The notes under the pieces are model-generated. The model ran no database searches. It was not told the origin of the DNA and was given only the letters and a program-made list of their open reading frames with translations. From Paragordius varius (Eukaryota; Nematomorpha), in NCBI GenBank assembly GCA_964247055.1, contig OZ176052.1, positions 62,001 through 126,000 of the forward strand: a stretch of DNA of 64,000 nt, given 5' to 3'. Shown piece by piece: positions 1 to 12,805 of this stretch. Positions within the stretch are counted from its first letter, which is position 1. Each line of letters begins with the position of its first letter. Made by a program: the position numbers and the translations under genes.

Positions 1-680
1 ATTGCAAATCTAGTAATTTCATTTGTAAATTAATAGGAGCGTTGATAGCCTCATCGTAGAATGGACAACAAAATAAATCAAATATTTTTTCTTTTTTTAT
101 CATATCCCCGTATCGATTATTAAAAGCTTTTGATATGTTAATTTGATCTGCATATTTTGAAAAATCGTTAGTTATACCAGCTTGAAATCTATTCGATTCT
201 GGAAAATGTTCAGCATTATTTTTTTTAAATGGCATTCAAATAACGTCAATTTTTTACAAAACGCTTTAATATGGTTATTCGAATCAACAAATAAATTATC
301 TTGCTTTTGCAAGGATTCATTTAATTGATTTAGTTTTTCGGTAATATCTACGGAAAAACATAAATCTGACAACCAATCTTCATTCGTTAATTCCTCTACC
401 AAATAATTATTCTGCAATAGAAAAATATTTATTTCTTTTAATAATAACAAATAAAACCTTTTTAGACATATTTCCCTCGACTAAGCCACCTTACATTAGA
501 AAAATATAAGATCTCCATATTCTGAATGAATTTCTTTTAATAACTCCTTCAAGCGCCTATGCTTCAAAGCATGAGATTTTATAAAATTAATTGCTTTAAT
601 AACAACGGTCACAACATTGTCCATTGTCAGAGTATGTGCGCAGAGATTTTCACGGTGAATCATGCAATGCATTATATATA

Positions 681-945
681 TGTAGTAAATCAGGAAACCG
701 TAAAACAATAAGGTTTATTGAGATAAAATGCAAAAACTAAACTACATACAGTTTGCGATGTATATATACTTTTTGTGAATACAATATTTACATGTTAAGC
801 CAAGGTAAAATAACTTGTGCAGGTTAAATACAAAATTGATACAATCGTTTAACTCATATATAAAAGGTCATCAAAATGTATTCAAATCTAATATATAAAT
901 TGGTCTTGTCTAAGGTTAACTAACTTGATGTATTCTAATCTATCA
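681..945 (-). repeat. LTR of the nested gypsy element (3' LTR in element orientation)
   Basis: 265 bp, starts TGTAGTAAAT and ends TCTATCA on the plus strand. It matches 4737-4994 almost base for base, with one extra 7-bp stretch near 911-920. A purine-rich tract, likely the polypurine primer site, abuts its inner edge. Confidence 0.93.
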
Positions 946-952
946 TATCTCC

Positions 953-3636
953 TTATCCAAATCCGAGCCGATCCGGTGCTTTTCTTTCCTTAAGAGGATA
1001 TCTCCTTTCAGGTTCTTTCTCAGTTGTTTTTTCCGTTCTTATTTCAACCTGGGTGTCTTTCTCGTTTTCTTTTTCTTTGCTTGGTTCCTCCCCCACCTCC
1101 CGATTATTGGTTGTCATCTCTTCATCTGTTTGGTTTATCGTTACATTATCCTCCTCCTCAACGCCGTTCTCGACTCCGGTCGGCCGTAATTGATCCGCAT
1201 GCTTGCGAAGTGTTCGATTTCCATCTTTAACCGTGTACGAGGGTACCCCTGTTCTCTCCAAAATTATACCTTTTCTCCACCCTGAATTGATTTCATTCTT
1301 TATGTACACTTCTTCGTCCGGTCTAAAAGTTTGATTAGGAATTATGTCGTTCTCTAATTGTTGTGCGGGTGTTTCCCTAACCCAAGAGAAGGGGGTATTA
1401 ATTGGTCTTTTCAGAATAAATTATACGGGCACTCTTTTGTGGCGCTATGTACGGCGGAGCGATAACCCCATAATACTTGGTTTATTTTTTTGTCAGGAGT
1501 CAGCTTAGAATCCGTTAACGATTTATAGTGTGCTTTTAAGGTGTAAATGACTCGTTCCACCAGCCCATTTGTTCGTGGATGATAGGGGGCGCTAGTGACG
1601 TGTTTGATGTTTGCTCGTTGCAAGGTCTCATTAAAATCTTTCGATGCAAAATATGTTGCATTATCGGTAACGATCATTCGGGGAAACCCGTACCTTACAC
1701 ACCAAATTTCCAACCAATGTGGAATGTTTGCAGAATTAACAGTTCTTAGCAATTCGACTTCAACCCATCTGGAGTTACTATCGATAGCTACTAACCAATA
1801 CAACCCATCTATAGGACCGGCAATATCAAGATGTATCCTTTCCCAGATACCCGTATTAAAATTCCATTTATACGTTGGATTACTTTTTATGTTACTCCGG
1901 TTTAACTGACACCCCATACAAGATCTCACATAATTTTCAATATCTTGGTTTATACCTGGCCAATAAACCCTAGCCTTGGCAGACTCTTTCATTACATTAG
2001 CCCCCGAATGTCCAACATGCAAAAATTTTAACGTTTCATTTCGCAACGCCCTGGGTATAAACAGACGATCGCCCCAATATAACAAACCATATGATTCTTG
2101 TATTTCGTTTCTTATACTCAATACCGAATTTAGAATTGGAGCTGACCAATCATTATGATGTAGAGCCGATTTTAATGCCATCAAAAACTCATCCCGTAAA
2201 GTATTTTCTTTCATTCGCTGTACGCTTAAGTTGTCAGTTGTTAGAAAGTTGATTTGCCTGGGTTGCTCCTCCGCTTCCTCAGTCGGTTCTTCATACGGTA
2301 GACGAGATAACCAATCCGCTAAATTTTCCGAACCATTAATATATTGTATAGTAAAATTATAATCGGCTGTTCTGAGTATCCATCTTACTAATCTACTATT
2401 GTTAATATTACTTAGATCTCTCTTAAAACCAAACAACTTGATCAGGGGTTTATGATCGGTTAATAATACGAACTTTCTGCCATACACAAACATTTTAAAT
2501 TTTTCTAGCGCATATAAAATTGCCCTTGCTTCTTTTTCAATTACAGAGAAATGTTGTTCTGCCTTCGCACATTTTCGAGACGCAAAAGCTATCGGCCGTT
2601 TTCCCTCACTTGTCATATGTGATAAAACTGCTCCGAATCCGTCATTCGATGCATCTGTTTCCAACACTAACGGAAGGTTCGGGTTAAACGGTATTAGACA
2701 TAAGGCATTACTCACCAACAGTTTAGCTTTATCAAAAACCCTCTCTTCTTTTGTCGACCAACACCATTTCTTTGAACATGTAAGCGCATGTAAGTCCGCG
2801 ATTGTAGCATGCAAAGATGGAATAAAACGCGCGTGAAAATTTAACATTCCCAAAAAAGACCGAAGTGATGTTTTATTGGTAGGTGTAGGACAATTCAAAA
2901 TTGCTTTTACTTTTTCGTTATCTGGTTTAATTCCTTTGTCTGAAATTATATATCCTAAGTATGACACTGAGGAACGAGCTAATTGGATTTTATCCTTTTT
3001 TAATTTCAAACCCACAGCAGCTAATTTGTTCAACACTTTTTCTAAATTATCCTTATGCTCCATTACCGTTGTTCCACTAACAATTACATCATCTAAGTAA
3101 ACCGCTGTACCTGGACAATCTTTTAATAACTCATCCATAATTTGTTGAAATATCGTGGGTGCACTAGATATTCCAAATGGCAGTCTCTTAAATCGAAAAA
3201 GGCCTATATGTGAACTAAACGTGAGTAAATGTTGATAATCTTGGTGTATCGGCATTTGCCAGTAAGCTTCTTTTAGATCTAAGGTCGTAAAAACTTTTCC
3301 TTGCCCGATTTTAAACACTAACTGATCAAACGTTGGAATCAGATGATCTACAGGAACCAGACTTGTGTTTAAAGTAACTCTAAAATCACCACATATAAGA
3401 ATATAGTTATCATTCTTTTTAACTATCACCAATGGAGTTACCCAGTCAATTCGTGTTTGCGAGGGGTTTATGGACTCTATAATCCCCAGACTTTCCAGCC
3501 TCTTTAATTCACTCTCCACCTTAGACTGAAGCGGAATAGGTACCCTTCTGGCCGCAAATCTTTTGGGGATACTCCCTTTTTTGAGAAACAACTTAATGGG
3601 TGGTCCCGTGTAACACCCCATACCCTCACAAAACAA
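953..3636 (-). pseudogene. Reverse transcriptase, RNase H and integrase part of the gypsy relic
   Basis: Motifs in order: an RT entry region resembling K02A2.6-like polyproteins (PPIKLFLKKGSIPKRF), the palm site YLDDVIV, an RNase H start LVLETDASNDGFGAVLS, an integrase zinc-binding H2C2 finger (HVGHSGANV ... SCMGCQ), and a DDE core (HLDIAGP, VTDNATYF, NGLVERV). A basic, acidic-rich integrase tail lies at 953-1309. Fossil element; no host function inferred. Confidence 0.88.
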
Positions 3637-4700
3637 AATTTATTCAATTCCACGTAATTAACATTTTTTACACATACAGGCTCTGGAAATCTGCATTCAA
3701 AACTTTTCATCCATGGTAGCCCAAAAATGTTACCCCAATCATCCCTCGTAACCATACATTCCAACTGTTTGACCATACCATTCCATTTCACATCTACCAT
3801 ACATTGTCCCATCACCTCTACACCTTGCTGGTTGAACCCAACTATTGGACCCGCGGGAGCTAAGGTCGGCCTCCCAATCTCCATCCACGTGCTCTTCCCA
3901 ATCAATGATATTTGAGCTCCGGTATCGTACAACATCCTCACCCAATGGCCATTCAGACTTGCTTGCGTTCGGGCTTCATTATTATTATTGTTACCATGAA
4001 GTCTATTAACGCGCCGGCAACACCTGCCAAAATGACCACGTCCTTTGCATCGATAACACTCCTTGTTTGAAGCGGGACACCAGTTGATCGCATGCACGTA
4101 TCCACATTTTCCACATTTTTTTCTTATCATCATAACTTGCCTATTGTCGGGACCCTGATCAATCAAACAGCTGTCCGCCTTTTCGTATGCCATTGCCATT
4201 TCTACCACCATCTCCAACGTAACCGGTTTCCCATCAACCATTGCATCTGGAAATTTTGTGAACAGATCTATTTCCAATCTTTTGAGTTGTAACCCTCCAA
4301 CAAACCCATCTCTGATTCTTAGCATTGCATCTTGCCCAAAGTTGCACCGGGCAGCACATTCCTTTACTCGAATCAAAAAATCCATCACTGATTCCGTGGC
4401 TTCCCTTCGGAGTTGCGTAAACTGGAACCTGGCTGCAAACGCATTGTATGTCGGAGCAAATATTTTTTTTCCAGCTGCTACCAAAGCATCCCAGCCCACT
4501 TCCTCTAACAGTACAGGATAAAAGAATTTCTTCAACTTTGGAATATGGGATAGACCAATGTAGGCCAATAGTAAGTTTTTTTTTTGTTTCATCATCTTCT
4601 GGAATTAATTTCACTTTTAACATTCTCTTTATATAATCTATGTAATCCTCGAAACTCGTTGCTGGATCAAAGGGTTCTAAACTTAATTTCTCCATGCGCG
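3504..4700 (-). pseudogene. Gag and protease part of the gypsy relic
   Basis: The region encodes a gag-like N-terminus starting near MEKLSLEPFDP, a nucleocapsid with cysteine/histidine knuckles (CYRCKGRGHFGRCC), and a retropepsin-type site LYDTGAQISLIG. It is part of a young fossil LTR element and not a host gene. Confidence 0.85.
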
Positions 4701-4736
4701 AATGTAATGAGGTAAAAAAAATTCGACCGCGCCAAA

Positions 4737-4994
4737 TGTAGTAAATCAAGAAACCGTAAAACAATAAGATTTATTGAGATAAAATGCAAAAACTAAACTA
4801 CATACAGTTTGCGATGTATATATACTTTTTGTGAATACAATATTTACATGTTAAGCCAAGGTAAAATAACTTGTGCAGGTTAAATACAAAATTGATACAA
4901 TCGTTTAACTCATATATAAAAGGTCATCAAAATGTATTCAAATCTAATATATAAATTGGTCTTGTCTACTAACTTGATGTATTCTAATCTATCA
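4737..4994 (-). repeat. LTR of the nested gypsy element (5' LTR in element orientation)
   Basis: 258 bp, TG...CA termini. Immediately inside it (4720-4736, minus strand) lies TGGCGCGGTCGAA, a plausible tRNA primer-binding site, since it begins with the TGG that pairs with a tRNA CCA end. Confidence 0.92.
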
Positions 4995-6061
4995 ATATAT
5001 GTGGTCAATATTAATGCCATCGGTTCCATCTTATTTAACAATAATTTCACGGTTCCCTTGTTTTTTTTCCATCATAGCTGGGGCACCAGTTGTCAAACAA
5101 GATAGCGCCCTCATATTTAATTTATTGTCCTCAATACATTTTTAAAATTGCATGAAACATATCATCTCCCTTAGTTGTATTTTTCATCGGAAGTAAGCCT
5201 AACATATCTTCTGTTATTTTAAAAAATTTATCTATCCCTCGAATAAAGACTACCAATGATATGTTGCTTATATCTGTGCTTTCATCAAATGACAAGGAAA
5301 ACGCCACAAATTTTGAATTCTTTCTTTTAGGGAAAATTGAATTTCTTCTGCAATGTCTGTAATTCGTCGACACATAGTATTGCGCGAAAGACTTATACTG
5401 AATATTAATTCAACTTTATTAGACACATTATATAATTTCCAGTACGCATTCCTTTACCAACTCACCATCAGAATAAGTCTCCATTTTTTTGGCGAGTAAT
5501 TTAGCAACAATATAACTTGCCTTTACTATCGGATAAGGTTGCGTGAAAAATTGTTGGTTCGCGATTATTAATATTTTTTAACTAATTTTATTTTTTTCAT
5601 TTCTGTAGTCATAAAAATCCAAATGCATGGTATTGGCATGTCTTTTTAAATTATATTCGCGAAACCCGTTTGTCGTAAATTTGCAAATAAGGCACTCCGC
5701 TTATGTTATCTTGTAAAGATGAGGAGATAATATAAGAAATGTGAAATGAGTTATTTATTTGGTTTTTTAGGGTTTATAAATAGTAATTTTATTTGTACAT
5801 AATTTGCATTATATCAATAAAATTTCTAGTAACAAAGGATAAAATATTTACATATTACACAAAAAATATAGAAAATAATACAATTCAAACGGTGAAAGTT
5901 ATGATATACAACCAAGGTATGTATCTCACATTTGCATGTAACACAGAAAATTATGATAAAAAACAAAGTATATCTTTCAGATTTGCATAACAGCTTAGTA
6001 AATCCATATTTTAATTCCTCGGGATTGTATTTTTTAGTTACTATTTTAGATTTATGCATAT

Positions 6062-6338
6062 TGAAAGCTAAATAAATTATTTTAAATACCTATTTTTTTG
6101 CAAGTAATTTAATGTTTCAATGGACCCATATATAATTCCCAGTATTGGTATGAAAGCTAGATAAATTTTTTAAATACTTATTTTTCGCAAGTATTTCAAT
6201 GTTTCATTGGACCCAAATTATAATTCCTACCTATTTTTTGCAAGTATTTCAATGTTTCAATGGACCCATATTATAATTCTCAGTATTGGTATGGACGCTA
6301 AATAAATTATTTTAAATACCTATTTTTTGCAAGTTAAG
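6062..6338. repeat. Tandem repeat, about 90-bp period, about three copies
   Basis: A unit containing TTTTGCAAGTATTTCAATG followed by TGGACCCATA and CAGTATTGGTATG recurs near 6098, 6188, 6236 and 6322, with a few substitutions and one truncated unit. It lies between the hAT terminus at 6620 and the start of the transposase, so it is probably a subterminal repeat of the hAT element. The rest of 5711-6620 shows no coding sequence. Confidence 0.7.
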
Positions 6339-6888
6339 GATTTAATTTAATTTGAAAGTTATCATCTTGAAGTTGGAAATAATATGTAGGAAAAAATGTG
6401 CTTTATAAATGATTAATTGAATGCGATGATAGATATGTATAAAAGAATTTTATTAAAAGTTTCTAAAAATAATTTAAATGTTAAAATAAAAATGCATAAT
6501 TTACATAGAAAAAATTTTTAAAAAAAATTAGAAATAATTTTTTTTCAAAATTTTCAAAGAGCCACTCAAAATTTTCAATGAGCCACTAGTGGCTCGCGAG
6601 TACCCTGTTGGACACCCCTGCTTTAGAGAAATAAAAAGATACATTCATCGACACACTTTTAATAGAGCCCCACTATATAAAATTTGGCGGAATAACTGCT
6701 ATGGCATAAATCCATGACCAAAACCTTACTTTCAAAAAAGAAAAAGAGACGATACAATGTATATTATATATTTTTTATAATTAATTATAAAACTACAATA
6801 GTCAAAACAATTTGGAAACAGTTCTAATAATTATTTATTCCACATCTTGAATTCAAAATAATAAAAAAATTTCATATGTAATTTGGAT

Positions 6889-9800
6889 TTATTCAGTTAT
6901 AGGCGGCGAATATTCTGCTATAAGATAAGACAGAGGCACGACAAATGAAATCCGCATCATATGTTTAAAGGGGGCGACTTTCCGAACACTCACTGTTTCT
7001 AATATCTCAATATCCTCCAATCTTATTTGAGTTGAAGGATCGGGACAATCTATAATGTATAAAAACAAAAAAATCAAGGTCAAGTTAGAATAAATTAGAG
7101 GGCTGAGATTAACCATTTATAATTGGATTCATTTACAGTTATAATAAAATGAAATATATGTTATGGCTAAAATAAAGAAAAGCTTTATATAATATGGCTT
7201 TTAGATGCGTTAAAAATGAATGATCATGTAATAACAATTTGAAATTTATTATTATTAAATTAAGTCATTAACTTCCAAAACGGTATCAAATAATCAGATC
7301 TTTTAAAGCTAGTTAAATATAAATATGTAACTTAAATAATTGTAAATCAGAAAATATAATACCCTTATTTAAAAATTCAATGAAAGTTTGTTTAGCCGGA
7401 ATTCTTGGGTCTTCGGAATCATCGCGTAGGAAGAAATATGCATGAATAATTAATCGATGGTTAGGGCCATTTTTACCATTTAAGTTATATTGGTTTTCCT
7501 CTTTCGAAACTGTATCGTTTTTGGATTTTGAACAAGCATTGGTTTTTGTGAAGAGATTTCGAAAAGTTGACAAAATGGATAATGTAGTGGAAGGCAAATT
7601 AATGGGCACATGGAAATCGCCAATTTCTTTAAACCAGTCTTTATTATCATTAACAATGTTTTGAATAATTTCATCAATACTATTAGGAATGTTGTTGTAA
7701 TTAATTGAATTATCTTTCGTGTGATTTAGTTTAATCAGCTGATCTCCATCCGAATTTGAGGTTAAACATAAACTCAGATACAGTGGTGCGATTACATGGC
7801 GTATGAAATCGCAAACATCAAGGCATGTAATATGTATAGTTTGAGGCTATGTGAAAAGCAAACGTAAAAATTAAAAGGCAAATATTTAATTTTTTTGACA
7901 TAACCTATCGTTTTGGGTTACATAAAAGTTGAAAATTCACTTTCAATTATAATCATTAGGGTTATAGTTTCAAAAAATCATATTTATAAAGTATGGCTTA
8001 AGAAAATGGACTTTTAATATTTTATATTTGTCAATTTTTCTTAATAAAAAAATAATTAAAAAATAGTATTATGCGTTTTGATAAATTCATACATTAATTT
8101 TATTGAGTTTAACATTTTGTTGTAGGGCAGTAACGCAATCAGGATTGAGATCATTTGCAAAAACGTGAAAACAGCCAACCCTTTTGCAGGCTGGAATTAC
8201 GAAAGGACCGACCCCAGCACACGGATCCAATAAAACATCTTGAGGTGTTAAGAATTCTAAATTATACGGACAAAACGTAAAAATATAAAGACAAATATTT
8301 TCAAAGACAACCATACTTTTTAAATCTATTTTATCAATAAAACTCATTGTTTTAAATGGCAAAGTGTGAATAGACATATATAAGACTAACACAATCCATT
8401 CTATATTTTACAAATGTAACTAAGTAGCTTATATGAGAAACATTAAGGTTTTAAAAAGTATGGGGTTGTCTTTTAGAAAAAAATATTTGTCTTTATATTT
8501 TTACCTTTTGTCCGTATAATTTCAATTTTCACTGTATTTTGTTTCAATTTTCGCGTTAAACAAAACCTTAAAATTAAGTATATGGCGCCCCCTTTGATTT
8601 TTTGACATAAATCGAGTTTTTAAATAAAAGATCCAAATTGGTAAAAGTTACATTAACTAATTATAGACTCAAATATAAGATAAAATATTATTTTTGTAAA
8701 TTGTGCCATAATATAAATATTATAAAATCTATTAAAAAAATTTAGCTGAAATGCGTATATTAAAAAAATATAAATTTTAATTTTCAACTTTTATAGTATA
8801 GTCTTTATCGAAAAAATAATTTTATATAAAAATGTAACAATTTAAGATAAAAAAGTGCAATTATATTTTTTAAAAAAAGATTATTATAATTTTAATAAAA
8901 ATGTTTAAAAACAATTAAACATAACAACAAGAAAATTTTTTAGATAATCTGATCTAAAAAATTGGCAACTTAAACTTGTAATTCTTTCGTGTTCTGTACT
9001 CAATCGCGGATTCCAATAAACTTTGGCAAAATCGAATTGGAAAACGCATCCGTTTTCGTGGACCGTTACTTGTGTATTTGGATTACCTTTAAACACATAA
9101 CATATATATGGAATAAACTCAATTATCAGGGATAAAATCTTTCAAAACAGTTTTAAAACCAAAAAATCCAAAACGATTGCGATACTGTTTATAATCATGG
9201 ACCGCTTTTCTATTTTATTTATTTAAAAATATTTTATTGAAAAGTAGCATGCAATTTTTTTTGTATTTTATATGTTTATATTTTTGTGGTTATTCATTGT
9301 TTTATGGATATTTATGAGTTAAGAGCTAGTCGCCCTTACTCTTAGCTTTCTCATTAATTAGTGTTTCCTGGGTATTTCAACAGCGTTCCAGAGAATTCAA
9401 AATCTCAAATGCGCGCTCCAATATGTTGGTAAGTTACAAATTAGAATTTGACTGTGCAAGTTGAATAATAGGGAAGCACATCTTTAATTCCACCTTTGTG
9501 AATGAGAAATAAATTGGTAGAAGGGTATTGTGTTTTGATGCGGCTGTTTGCTCAGTATTCAGCGTTTGTGACAAAAGTATTTGTGAGAGGTCACGCTGTA
9601 ATGCTCCATAAAATGTTATGGTTAAATGAGTTAGATAGCCATACTAAAATCTATTAAACAGTGGTATAAACTTTTAATAATATCCTTGGATTATATCGAG
9701 ATTAATTATATGATATCTAGTGTTTCGGATATCTATTGTTTCGTTTTGATCTAAACCTATCTTGTAAATCGGCTATTTTATAATAAAATGCAGTTGTGTT

Positions 9801-12800
9801 TCTTTTGAGTTTAATCTTAAGAAGTTTGGATTTGTTGGTAATAACATTCGATTGCTTTGCCAGAGATGAGGATTGCCTTTTTTAAAGAACGGTAGAGGAT
9901 CCAGTCGTAAAGCAAAGTGTAAGATTAAATAGAAGTTTAGTTAATTAACCTAGGGGGGATTGAGTCGAGAATCGGATTGAAATATCATAGTACCTAAGGG
10001 ATTAGAGGAAGAAAAATGTTTAAGACGAACAAATTTCATCCGCCAACAAATTCCAAAAATCCCATTTGTTGGCTCCTCATAACACCCACAATAGGGGGAG
10101 AGAATCAGTAATTCTGACAACGTAATAACCAAACAAATGAAATAATTAAAGGTAAGAATTTGGAACGTTTTTCTATCGTAATGCCCAACCATGTCATTCA
10201 TTAAAAGCTTATACTGAATTATAACTTGATCCCCCAATTTGACGAAATTTTATTGACTTCAAAACATTTCTAATTCTCCACCTTAAAATACAATAACAGC
10301 CTAATCACGATCCTACACCCCATTTCTCTATATTCTTGGCCTGACTGGATCAATTCGTGTCTCATATTGTTCTTTAAAAAAAACTCACCTCTGTCAGAAC
10401 TATTGAATGATTACACACAAACTATCCAAACTACCCCTTAAGATAACCTCAAAAAAATCTCAGGTGCATTATTTTATGAAATATCTGATATACAAGCTGG
10501 CTTTAAATCAAAGCGAAATGCTAAAATATAATTAATCCTAATACTTTACAAAAGATATAAGATTCGGTTAAAAAGTTTTATTTTCGACACATTTAACCGT
10601 GAATTTCCATGGAACAACATTTTACAGTTTTCCGGAGTCATCTCTCACATATTACTTTATCACATTCGCTGTATATTAGGCAAACAGCGGCGATTAAAAC
10701 CTATTACGGCCTCATAGATTAGTTTCCTATGCTCAGAGGTGTAAATTAATTCCCCTTCCTATTCAATACTTATCCACAGAAACTTTAATGCGCAACTGTG
10801 ACTTTCCACAACACATTGAAGCGTGCGGGTATCGGAGATCTTAGTCTGTGTTTGTGCAATCTCTGACATGATTTATTATCTTGAATAGATTCATCATCGA
10901 ATCAAATCTGATAAGAAAATAATATTCACTTAGCGCTCGCCAGTTATCATTATTATTCAATGGTTCCTCCATCGACTTAACCATCTTTAAGTTCTATTTT
11001 TGCATCTTACGGCAGTTTGGATGCCGATATCTCTGATAACAGCTTGCATTAGGGCGCATTACCATGGGTAAGCTGTTAATTCAGAATTCTTTTGTCGTAA
11101 AACTATAAATTAATCAAGGCATTGGTTAATCCCATTGCTATTTATGGGGCTGAATCATGGATATGTAACATTTATAAAACCTCCATCAACACATTTTAGA
11201 TTTGGTGCTTCCGAAAATTTTCGGAATCTTTTAGAAATTTATATATATACTTAACTTGGTTAAACCGATTTCTTACTTTACGATCTGATAATCTACAGAC
11301 AATTAAAATTTCTCGATCATATTCTACGATCAAATTCCCTGGAAAAAAACATACTCAGACCCGCAAAATAAGCCGCCCCAAAAAAGCTCGATTCCTCCAA
11401 GTTACAAAGCTTACCATTCTTTAAATAATTCAAGAGTTACAAGATTGTTTGAAATGGAAAAGATCAATACGCGACTAACTTTAAACACAAACATATTTGA
11501 GAGAATTAGTTAAATATTCAGATTATTGGGCTAACAAAGAAAATGGGAAATATGGTGGTCATTAAAATAACCAGACGCTTTAAATTTTTCCTATCGCTTA
11601 ATTATATCATTTTGTGAAGAATAATATTTAGTCATTATCAAGGTTATTAATGCTCCCAAGATTTAGAGAGTTCTCAACAACTAACAAATGTAATTATTAT
11701 AAAAAATTTGACCTTTGGTATTAACCAGCCCTAAATCTCTACAGGTCGTAAGGTATTAAGAACTTAATCGGAGTGAAATTATTAATGAATTTAGCCATTC
11801 TGTCTGTGTTTGTTTTAATGGATGAAAACTAGTATCAACACATACGTCTCACTCCGGCAAAAATAACATAATTCCCTTTACCAAAAAACGCGGAATAGTT
11901 AAAATCAACGATAATATCACTCGATTATTAATTTCTCGATTCCAAACAATAATTATACCCATAAATCATAAAAATAGAAATTTTTTTGGCAAAATATAAG
12001 ATAAACCGAAATTAGCCCGTTTTTATTTTCAAAAATAATGTGAATTAGAACAATCAGAACAAATAAAAAGTAACCGAATTTTCATGGATTCATCAAATAT
12101 TTTCCTTGAACATTTTGCAGGGTTTTAGTAAAACTCCCAAAAATTTGCAATTAATATGATAGCAAAATACCAGCAAGTATTTCAGATTCAAAATTTCGGA
12201 ATTCATTTGAAATGTCGGCTTGTTTATTCAAAACGGTTTCCACGTTTACCAATTTATCTTTAAGGACTTGTCCTAAAAATTTATAAATATAATTAAAAAG
12301 ATATATTTTAAAACTTAAACTAATAAAAAAGTAAACCTATTACATATTTGTAGGGATGTTGTATTGGACGCAAATTAAGATGAATTAGAGATCCGATTCG
12401 GCTATAGCTTGAAACCATGGCATCTGATGGTAAAATTCGAGAAAATATTTCGGAATAACTGAAATTTTCATACGTTAAATGTAAGGGATATGGTTTCAAT
12501 TCAACATTTAATTTTTGCAAAATCTTATCCAATTGAGCGGTATTATCAAACTTGGAATCAAATAAAAATGTTGATGATTTATCAGCTTGTTTAATGGGAT
12601 TGCACAATTTGGGTTTCTTAAGTAGAAATGGTTTAAGATCTTTAATTTGTCCATTGTTTTTAACGGTAAAAGTGGCAGATGGTACAATTTCACATAAAGT
12701 GAATTGATTTTCATCTAGTTGAACCGGTTTCATCAGATAATTCAAATTGTACAAAACGGCTTTTGTTTTTCTAATGGACCATTTCAAAAGGGTTTGAATT

Positions 12801-12805
12801 TTCAT
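6889..12805 (-). CDS. TRMT5: tRNA (guanine-37-N1)-methyltransferase, Trm5 family, six exons
   Basis: Assembled exons, minus strand: 12805-12337, 12272-12171, 9086-8976, 8256-8093, 7846-7363, 7049-6889. All junctions are GT-AG and phases agree, giving 496 aa, the usual Trm5 length. The enzyme methylates G37 next to the tRNA anticodon, preventing +1 frameshifting; animal forms act in cytosol and mitochondria. Visible signatures: LTYENFSYSEIFSRILP and GSLIHLNLRPIQHPYKYVIG in the N-terminal half, the family hallmark FDFAKVYWNPRLSTEHERI spanning exon 3, the SAM-binding DPCAGVGPFVIPA followed by VFANDLNP in exon 4, and VRKVAPFKHMMRISF at the C-terminus. No clear mitochondrial presequence is visible. 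The stop overlaps an AATAAA. Intron 2 is 3.1 kb and holds a LINE relic; intron 3 ends in a MITE. Exon 1 faces AAMP across a 273-bp spacer. Confidence 0.93.
8257..8536. mobile_element. Family A MITE in TRMT5 intron 3
   Basis: Nearly palindromic. The right end is canonical (TCCGTATAAT...CACTGTA). The left terminus has lost its outer bases and is fused to exon 4 of TRMT5, so the minus-strand 3' splice site TATAATTTAG lies at the edge of the MITE. Confidence 0.85.
10140..11430 (+). mobile_element. Degenerate LINE (non-LTR) reverse transcriptase relic
   Basis: Plus-strand fragments resemble the thumb and C-terminal part of endonuclease-reverse transcriptases. An IAIYGAESWICN-like string (11138-11172) is followed by an IWCFRK-like string, mimicking the widespread YGAETW...FEMWCWRRM block. 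Upstream are ADIS- and FDTFNREFPW-like pieces. A possible endonuclease-domain start (KVRIWNV) is near 10150. Many stops and frame changes show an old relic. It fills much of TRMT5 intron 2, and its base composition is less AT-rich than its surroundings. Clade (RTE or CR1/Jockey-like) cannot be set by eye. Confidence 0.5.

Larger units (their letters stand above)
681..4994 (-). mobile_element. Ty3/gypsy LTR retrotransposon (mag/K02A2.6-like), young relic nested in hAT
   Basis: Two near-identical LTRs (681-945 and 4737-4994) bound an internal gag-pol region in minus orientation. The LTRs begin TG and end CA, and the element is flanked on both sides by ATATA, a 5-bp target duplication inside the hAT transposase gene. 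Order of parts in element direction: gag with a CCHC zinc knuckle, aspartic protease with a DTG motif, reverse transcriptase with YLDD, RNase H, and an H2C2 integrase core. No envelope gene is seen. The LTRs differ by about two substitutions and one short indel over roughly 258 bp, so the insertion is recent. The coding part is nearly whole, with about two or three apparent breaks. Confidence 0.93.
1..6620 (-). mobile_element. hAT DNA transposon (GTF2IRD2/ZBED-like transposase), decayed, runs off left edge
   Basis: On the minus strand the right terminus at 6611-6620 reads CAGGGGTGTC inward and continues through a GC-rich inverted-repeat-like stretch (6560-6620), typical of hAT ends. The bases just outside, CTTTAGAG at 6621-6628, are a candidate 8-bp target duplication; the other copy lies outside the window. 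Transposase pieces read leftward: a BED-finger-like CLICKF region near 5700, the FSLSFDESTDIS catalytic-core motif near 5270-5300, TTGAPAM near 5090, then after the nested LTR element HCMIHRENLCAHT near 640-670, SEYGDLIFF near 500 and a C-terminal NAPINLQMKLLDLQ at 1-45. These match the hAT transposases domesticated as GTF2IRD2, FAM200 and ZBED5. Several in-frame stops and frame changes show it is dead. The extreme left end is missing. Confidence 0.8.

Noticed and set aside
1024-1230. Plus-strand open frame with Pro-rich protein
   Set aside because: Antisense shadow of the integrase tail of the LTR element.
9950-10237. Minus-strand 95-codon frame in TRMT5 intron 2
   Set aside because: No domain resemblance; lies next to the plus-strand LINE relic and is probably chance.
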